NCBI RefSeq assembly: GCF_001650405.1
Contig: NZ_LWCU01000019.1
Location: 1-55,207, forward strand
From: Microbacterium sp. H83
Lineage (GTDB): Bacteria; Actinomycetota; Actinomycetes; Actinomycetales; Microbacteriaceae
Direction of reading: 5' to 3'
Length of the DNA: 55,207 nt
A model generated the notes under the pieces. The model saw nothing but the letters and a program-made list of their open reading frames with translations. It had not been told where the DNA came from and did not search any database. Position 1 is the stretch's first letter; each line of letters begins with the position of its first letter. Both the position numbers and the translations under genes were made by a program. Shown piece after piece: positions 51,101 through 55,207 of the stretch.

Positions 51101-51440
51101 CCCCGACAAGCGCTATGTGTTCGCCGACCGGCTCCGCAACGAGATGATCGCGCTGATCGGCGACGTCGCCCACGAAGCAGCGACCCGAAGCCTGTCCGCC
51201 GGGAAGGTCCGGCAGGCCCGCTTGGCGTCCGCCATCGGGCGCATGGTCGACCCGGTCAACGAGATCTACTGGCGCGACGGCCTCCGCGCCGAGCACCAGG
51301 CCGGAGATCTCGCCGGCGTCGAGCGTCTCATCACCCAGCTCGAGCAGAGCCTTGCCGCGATCGACGAGGACTACGAGCCCGAGCCCGAGACCCAGGCTCT
51401 CATCGCGCAGCTGCGCCGCCGGCACGCGATCGCCAGCTGA
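48168..51440 (+). CDS. Large membrane LysM-BTAD protein of the Tad locus
   Basis: 1090 residues. Three N-terminal membrane helices (about 12-30, 51-77, 99-118); two LysM domains (YTVTGSDTLARIAESTLGDR near 154; RTVESGDTLWDISAETLGDG near 237); acidic Ala/Gly/Pro linker; a fourth helix near 400-417; a long alpha/beta cytoplasmic region; and a bacterial transcriptional activator (BTAD)-like C terminus from about residue 830. Such proteins accompany Tad-type and conjugation loci in actinobacteria and may tie the machine to peptidoglycan while passing a signal inside. Confidence 0.82.
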   Translation: MNRIGKGIGSLILLAVLLIGIPAGLVFFAGNPLPSWDELVSAFTMPDYTGSFLVGTIMPIAAWIAWVSFAVGFLAELPSQLRGVPRPRIPGLGMQQKVMGGLLAAVIALFAPATAFAAEVPTTPSVSMSASVVSTEVATPDAEQAAPVTAGPQYTVTGSDTLARIAESTLGDRARATEISALNIGVTQADGSALDSSGWLHEGWVLTLPADAIVASAPAPAAAAPETTATEVSYEQRTVESGDTLWDISAETLGDGARYPEIFEASKGTVQPDGTTITDPNWIYPGQTVSIPTANTVPVTPPAPAPAPEDGGAADTGASPEVDEGAAGADLGAGGAGEQADDAAGGAEESEAGAAEDTSGAGLGFTTTETPATSEEAQAPAANADQAEIDDTGIEDYFNVATVGGIGATLAAGLLTLLGWRRLRQRRERKPRQRIAMPDETVSSVELELRAVENPQGAEAVDTALRHLAVWAQDTGNRLPALYALRLDESSVAVYLDEPTDLPAPFTQYDPEDKLAWMVALTDLEPLDRVPSAPYPALVMLGHDDNNGHIFVDLERIGALNVVGANSEQRRGVLTAIAIELAANTWSEDVQVTLVGVGDRLPLALGSGRVRHVSDTETLLRNLRGQATEVEQALAELGVDGLEQARTTGAYAEAWAPEIIILGDNPDDATRDAISELVTRLPRVGIAAVSAGHLTGSWNLALTEDRRAELEIPGTDVAIPITPQTIGAKEYNEILALFDVATEGAATGVALDDELELDDIPSAAADDEALEPELHQDVDAPAETDAAEEPAEDEPTPVVAETDIVSEEGETIPAAAADDAETPLASITPLHRGPYLQMLGTVEVRGARGEAPVNPNTAAQWRSAVRRGTELVAFLSVTPNASAEQVHAVFWPGQIASGKKANDDRNGLLSKTRRWLGQNDEAEWYVPYITTGEYRLHEDIRSDWQDFLELVGDEISATSTDRLLAALDMVKGQPISGVPDKRYVFADRLRNEMIALIGDVAHEAATRSLSAGKVRQARLASAIGRMVDPVNEIYWRDGLRAEHQAGDLAGVERLITQLEQSLAAIDEDYEPEPETQALIAQLRRRHAIAS

Positions 51441-51445
51441 GACCC

Positions 51446-51922
51446 ATGCAGACCGAGCTCACTCTCGCTCATGTCGACAGGGACATCACCACGATTCCCG
51501 TCGACGCGATCGTGAACCCCTGGAACCGTAACTTCGTGCCCCGCTGGCTCCTCATGCCCGGAGGAGTCAGCGGGGCACTCAAGCGCAAGACCGGCCCCGA
51601 ACCGTGGCAGGATCTCGCCCGCCACGGGATGCTCGATCTCGGTCAGGCCGTCACCACATCCGCGGGCGCCCTTCCCACAGCCAAGGCCCTCATCCACGTC
51701 GCGGGGCTGACGGTGATGTGGAAGGCGACGCCCGAGAGCGTCCGGCTCTCCACGGTGAACGCCGTAGCGGAAGCACGCGCGCACGGCTTCCGAAGCCTGG
51801 CCATCCCGCTAATCGGCGCAGGTCATGGCGGGTTGACCGCAGAGGAGTCCCGCACCGAGATCCTGAGAGCGCTGGACCCGACCGCACCGCTGCACGTCAT
51901 CGTGGTGGAGCACACCCCATGA
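51446..51922 (+). CDS. Macro-domain protein (ADP-ribose-binding type)
   Basis: 158 residues. DRDITTIPVDAIVNPWNRN with the conserved Asp and Asn of macro domains, then MPGGVSGALKRKTG (substrate loop), and PLIGAGHGGLTAEES (phosphate loop). Members bind ADP-ribose or hydrolyse its derivatives, including removal from proteins or DNA. Overlaps the prepilin peptidase gene by 4 bp. Its place in a pilus/toxin operon is unusual. Confidence 0.82.
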   Translation: MQTELTLAHVDRDITTIPVDAIVNPWNRNFVPRWLLMPGGVSGALKRKTGPEPWQDLARHGMLDLGQAVTTSAGALPTAKALIHVAGLTVMWKATPESVRLSTVNAVAEARAHGFRSLAIPLIGAGHGGLTAEESRTEILRALDPTAPLHVIVVEHTP

Positions 51923-52530
51923 CATCGACCTACGAAGCCCCCCAGGGCGTGCGAGCGCGACTGCACCCGGCGCTGCGCTACTCGATCGCACTCCTGGGGG
52001 GCTTCGTAGCCTCTACGGCGCTCACAGCGCCTCTCAGCGCCGATCTGCGCCCCATCGTGGGCGGTTGGGCGATGATCGCCGTCTACGCCGTCTACGGGAC
52101 GCTGCTGGCTCGCCACGACCTCCGCGAGAAGAGACTGCCCGACTCCCTCACCCTGACCCTCGCCGCGATCCTCACCGGATCAGTCCTGGCACTCGCTCTC
52201 ACGGCCGGCGCCGGCGCGGCCGCGATCTCCGCGATCGCCGGCGGCCTGGGTCTCGCCGTGGTGCTGACCTGCATCGGCCTTGCCGGTCACGTCGGATTCG
52301 GCGACGTAAAACTCGCCCTCAGTATCGGCCTACTCACCGGCTGGCACACCTGGTACTTCCCGTTCCTGGCGATCGCGCTGGCCTACCTCCTCGCATTCCC
52401 TCACGCGATCGCCGCGGCGATCCTCAAGAGCCGCGGCCGCGACACCCACGACCTCCCCTTCGGGCCGTACCTGCTCGCCGCCGGCGCGATCATCGCCCTC
52501 GTTGCGATCATCTCGAACATCCCCTTGTGA
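51919..52530 (+). CDS. A24-type prepilin peptidase (TadV/PilD-like)
   Basis: 203 residues with about six hydrophobic helices. The two catalytic Asp motifs are HDLREKRLPDSLT and GHVGFGDVKLALSIG. Lacks the N-terminal methylase domain, like TadV. Cleaves the Flp pilin and TadE-like leaders at the inner membrane. Confidence 0.9.
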   Translation: MTSTYEAPQGVRARLHPALRYSIALLGGFVASTALTAPLSADLRPIVGGWAMIAVYAVYGTLLARHDLREKRLPDSLTLTLAAILTGSVLALALTAGAGAAAISAIAGGLGLAVVLTCIGLAGHVGFGDVKLALSIGLLTGWHTWYFPFLAIALAYLLAFPHAIAAAILKSRGRDTHDLPFGPYLLAAGAIIALVAIISNIPL

Positions 52531-52603
52531 TCGGTCTGGAACGGATGCCTCGCCATCACGAAGGCCGCGTCAGGCCCACACTCATGAACCCGAAAGGCAG
52601 CTT

Positions 52604-53401
52604 GTGAAAACACGGACCCGAACCTGGCGAATGATGCTGTCTGCGGTGGCCGCGGCACTCATCACCGTCAGCTCTCTCCTCGTTGCAACACCGGCTCAAG
52701 CTGCAGGCTCGTTCTCTCTGAACAATGGCCATTTCTTCGTCGCCCCACCTGTCGTCTACCCAGGGCTGATCGCACCCGTCAGCGTGGGCCTGGGCAACAA
52801 CTCGAACGCCAGCGCAGCCACCGTCACCATCACCTTCGGCATCGTGTGCTACTCCCCGGGTCGGCCAGGCGCGGAAAGCTCAGCGCAGACCGTCATCGTC
52901 CCGCCGGATCCGTCGCGCCCTGCAGGAGGAAGCCAGCTAACTCGGGTATCAACTACGGTCGCCGTCCCCACAGCCTGCACCAAACCCACCGGGCCAATTC
53001 CGCTCTCACAGGACGGCTACTTCTGGGTCAAGATGACCCAGGCCGGGATGCCGGACCAGATGAAGATGATCCCGATCTGGGTCGGGAAGCCATTCACCGC
53101 GGCCAACTTCCGCGAGAACCTAGTCACCCTCACCAAGCAGAACAATCCCGACTACCAGGCCCACCATCAGCTGCCGCAGATGTATCGCGCCACGTTCGAG
53201 CAAGCGGGCCTGATGATCGACGACCCGCGATACGGGCTCTGGTGGTGCTCCAAGGCTGGGGTGTCCACCAACCACTCGAGTCAAGCTGCGAACTACAACG
53301 CGAAATGGGATCAGTTCTTCGCCACCACCGCGAGCCCATCCCAAGACGAGATATTGACCTACATGAAGTCACTCGTCAGCTTGTACGTCTACACATGCTG
53401 A
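52604..53401 (+). CDS. Secreted AHH/HNH-type nuclease toxin candidate
   Basis: 265 residues, GTG start with AAAGG 8 nt upstream. A signal peptide ends near TPAQAAG. A beta-sandwich-like secreted domain follows (residues 35-160). The C-terminal 85 residues read YQAHHQLPQMYRATFEQAGL (His187-His188), then MIDDPRYGLWWC, STNHSSQAANYN (His224) and KWDQFFA. This His-His ... NH ... W..FF order is that of AHH/LHH-type HNH nucleases of polymorphic toxins. It overlaps a putative immunity gene, and lies last in the pilus operon. Confidence 0.7.
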   Translation: MKTRTRTWRMMLSAVAAALITVSSLLVATPAQAAGSFSLNNGHFFVAPPVVYPGLIAPVSVGLGNNSNASAATVTITFGIVCYSPGRPGAESSAQTVIVPPDPSRPAGGSQLTRVSTTVAVPTACTKPTGPIPLSQDGYFWVKMTQAGMPDQMKMIPIWVGKPFTAANFRENLVTLTKQNNPDYQAHHQLPQMYRATFEQAGLMIDDPRYGLWWCSKAGVSTNHSSQAANYNAKWDQFFATTASPSQDEILTYMKSLVSLYVYTC

Positions 53402-53892
53402 CCTCGGTCCTCATTCAGGCCCCTTCCCGCAGAGGGTACGCCTGGGTCAACGTCAAGTCCTCGCCCTTGCTGAGTCCCGACGACAGATCGGAGATGCTTC
53501 GCGCGCTCCAATGGGGGCGGCTAGACGAGCTTCCGACGGAACCCCGGTTTGTCCGCCAGAACAAGGGTCGGAAGTTCGGCGATCTCCTCTGGACGACTGG
53601 CCCAACGAAGATCGCTAGCGACCGATTCGTGAGTGTCCTCGAAGAATCGCGCGCCACGGGGTACTCCACATTCCCGGTGGAGATCGAGAACCCGCCCGGC
53701 ATCGTCTTGCCGCGGTATCACGGCCTCGTGGTGTTCGGGCGCCCTGGCGACGACTGCTTCTCCATCATGCCGGGGGAGCAGCATTGGAAGTTCGGCATAA
53801 TCGGAGCCCTCCTGCGCGATCTGCGAGCTGCAGGAGTCGACGACTTCGAGATAATGGAAGACTCCTCGGCAGCAGGAGCTTTGTCCCGCTGA
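53395..53892 (+). CDS. Putative immunity protein (Imm11/Imm43, DUF1629-like)
   Basis: 165 residues from an ATG overlapping the toxin candidate by 7 bp. No signal peptide, so cytoplasmic. KIASDRFVSVLEESRATGYSTFPVEI resembles the helix-strand core of DUF1629-type immunity proteins. The rest is alpha/beta and acidic (DDFEIMEDSS). Overlap with the nuclease gene and opposite localisation support a toxin-immunity pair; the family call is tentative. Confidence 0.58.
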   Translation: MLTSVLIQAPSRRGYAWVNVKSSPLLSPDDRSEMLRALQWGRLDELPTEPRFVRQNKGRKFGDLLWTTGPTKIASDRFVSVLEESRATGYSTFPVEIENPPGIVLPRYHGLVVFGRPGDDCFSIMPGEQHWKFGIIGALLRDLRAAGVDDFEIMEDSSAAGALSR

Positions 53893-54261
53893 CCTCGACG
53901 GACGCGCGCTGACGCACCTGGTGGCGCGTGCGCGGGTTACTCTCGCAGCGTGTGCGGACGATTTGCGATGAACAAAGGACCAAGCAGTATCGACATCAGA
54001 TGCATCACTTGCTTGCGATTGCATGGTTGATCTGGAGTTTCTCGGTCGCGGCAGGAGGCTCGGCGGGAGCTGGCCGCCGAGCCCAGGAGTGGATCACGGG
54101 CGGCGTGGCTGTCGCGTATGGTGCCGACAAGGGTGATTCGGCTACCAAGTCACCTTCTTGCCTGCTGGGGTGGTGCTTCACGAACGTGTCCAACAGCCTC
54201 TGCGGGTGAAGATCATGGAGAGTGGTTGCAACAATGATGCAACTGCTGCAACCATGGAGGG
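53893..54261. other. Intergenic region before the integrase fragment
   Basis: 369 bp without a convincing gene, lower in GC towards the right. Near its end GGTTGCA (54224-54230) and TGCAACC (54247-54253) form an inverted repeat around another TGCAAC (54238-54243); these may be integrase arm sites or its operator. Confidence 0.45.
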
Positions 54262-54975
54262 GTGCGTTCTGGTTCAGATGTTGATGGTCGCTCTTCGCTG
54301 CGGCTGACAGGAAATGTCGTCGCCCTCGATGAGGGGAAGTACGTCTTCGAGTCGATGCTGGATGGCTGGGCGAACCAGCAGACAAGTCGCGGTTTGCAGG
54401 CGACCACCATCGATTCGCGCCGGCGGTTCATCGAGGATTTCGCCGAGTTCTGCGCGGCGTACCCGTGGCAGTGGCAGCCGCGGGATCTCGAGGACTATTC
54501 AGTGCGCGTGCGACCCGGCAAGGGTCCCTTGAAGCGGTCAACGATTCGGGGGTATCAGACGAGGATCCGTCTGTTCTGCGACTTCCTCACTGACCCGCGG
54601 TACGGCTGGCAGGCGGAGTGTCTGGCTCGGTTCGGGGATGCGCCGCAGCAGATCTGCCATGACTGGAACACGATCTCGCACCTGCTCGACCATGAGGGGG
54701 ATCCCGGGCGACGTGCCCTCACTTTCGATGAGCTGGAGCGGTTCTTCGATGCTGCGGATGCTCGGGTCGAGGCGATCGTACGTGCCAGGAGGAAGGGTGC
54801 GCTTGCTGCGCTCCGGAACGCGCAGATGTTCAAGACCATCTACGCCTTTGGGCTGCGGCGTTCCGAGTGCATTGGGCTCGACGTTGCCGATCTGCGGTCG
54901 AACCCGGTGGCCGGCCGCGTCCGTTTGAGTGGTGGTCTTTCGCTTCGTTGCGATGATCAGCTGTCGTTAGTTTAG
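54262..54975 (+). pseudogene. Tyrosine recombinase/integrase, truncated by an IS element
   Basis: About 220 integrase-like residues: an N-terminal SAM-like core-binding domain (FESMLDGWANQQTSRGLQA, TTIDSRRRFIEDFAEF) and the first catalytic Arg (FGLRRSECIGLDVADL). The later His-x-x-Arg and Tyr are missing: after about position 54915 the frame runs into IS sequence (tail [12 protein letters not shown]). The open frame begins at a GTG with GGAGG too close, so the true start is uncertain. Inactive as it stands. Confidence 0.75.
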
Positions 54976-55207
54976 GCGGCGGTGATCTCGGGGAGTATCA
55001 CCGCCTCGTCGATGGTGGGGGTGGTCGCGGTGAGCTCGGTCATGGAGGCTTCGGAGAAGTAGCGGCGGTCGGCGGCTTCCCATTCGTCGTGTTGCTCGAC
55101 GAGGACGGAGCCGGCCAGGCGGAGCAGGGCGGCGTTGTTCGGGAACACGCCAACGACGTCGGTGCGGCGCTTGATCTCCCGATTGAGGCGTTCCAGCGGG
55201 TTCGTGG
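54925..55207 (-). mobile_element. IS256-family insertion sequence, left part
   Basis: The edge lies roughly at 54920-54935, just after integrase homology ends and before the transposase stop. The element continues past the window. Its exact end and target duplication cannot be set without the other side. Confidence 0.7.
54972..55207 (-). CDS. IS256-family (Mutator-type) transposase, C-terminal part
   Basis: About 77 residues read on the minus strand, beginning [20 protein letters not shown], then [15 protein letters not shown] and [16 protein letters not shown]: the conserved C terminus of IS256-family transposases, including the last acidic region. The gene is cut by the window end, not shown to be broken. 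Confidence 0.9.
   Translation of the reverse strand, partial: TNPLERLNREIKRRTDVVGVFPNNAALLRLAGSVLVEQHDEWEAADRRYFSEASMTELTATTPTIDEAVILPEITAA

Noticed and set aside
49887..51425. 512-residue minus-strand open frame
   Set aside because: Antisense to the BTAD part of the same gene; no independent support.
53928..54209. 93-residue open frame before the integrase
   Set aside because: Alternative start codon without a ribosome binding site and no recognisable domain; left as intergenic.
1..55207. CRISPR arrays, tRNA and rRNA genes
   Set aside because: No regularly spaced identical repeats with unique spacers, no cloverleaf structures and no rRNA-like sequence were seen on either strand.

Overview
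High-GC DNA whose codon use, gene families and promoter style point to an actinobacterium, most likely Microbacteriaceae or a close relative. It looks like part of a large conjugative plasmid (an integrative conjugative element is possible) carrying two cargo modules. No replication initiator and no relaxase are visible, so the element probably continues outside the window. No tRNA, rRNA or CRISPR array was seen.

Layout. 1-6650: copper module on the minus strand (MFS exporter, FAD oxidoreductase, CsoR-like regulator, YHS protein, copper ATPase CopA, secreted copper-cluster protein, CopZ-like chaperone) behind a CsoR-type operator. 6650-17220: plus-strand module of about 18 small, mostly unrecognised plasmid genes, many with Cys/His knuckles, plus an ArdC-like antirestriction protein and a secreted HNH nuclease. 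17240-22880: second cargo module (truncated SDR, SDR, DoxX, HxlR regulator, DUF1345 protein, TetR regulator, paired SMR efflux proteins, AI-2E-type permease). 22920-24930: a further small-gene operon (DUF3560 and others). 25000-37020: minus-strand conjugation apparatus: TcpA/FtsK-like translocase, tandem-domain DNA-binding protein, M23 cell-wall hydrolase, VirB6/TrbL-like protein, VirB4, TcpE, a VirB2/TcpD-like small protein, TcpC. 37244-38008: sigma-factor-like protein. 38092-38771: non-coding, repeat-rich candidate centromere or origin. 38772-53892: ParA, tandem ribbon-helix-helix protein, then a complete Tad/Flp pilus system (CpaB, CpaE-like, CpaF, TadB, TadC, Flp pilin, three TadE/TadG-like proteins, lipoprotein, PKD-like secreted protein, LysM-BTAD protein, macro-domain protein, prepilin peptidase), ending in a secreted AHH-type nuclease and a putative immunity protein. 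54262-55207: integrase fragment cut by an IS256-family element.

The most notable signal is a two-part regulatory code. Motif 1 is a 17-19 bp palindrome (AGTGAATGTCACATTCACT) placed immediately after the -10 box of five promoters of the small-gene modules; four have a recognisable -35 box at a 17-bp spacer and one (P3) a weak -35. A half-site lies in the parA promoter and a decayed copy lies at 17317. Motif 2 is TGTCCGCGAA, exactly 13 bp, then GGCCTATACC. It occurs seven times on both strands and precedes the conjugation operon, the tcpA operon, the pilin operon and four small-gene operons, with no standard -35 box. The sigma-like protein at 37244, whose ribosome binding site is buried in a hairpin, is a natural candidate for motif 2. 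The arrangement suggests one plasmid-encoded switch that co-ordinates DNA transfer, pilus assembly, antirestriction and a toxin-immunity pair. This is inference from sequence pattern only.
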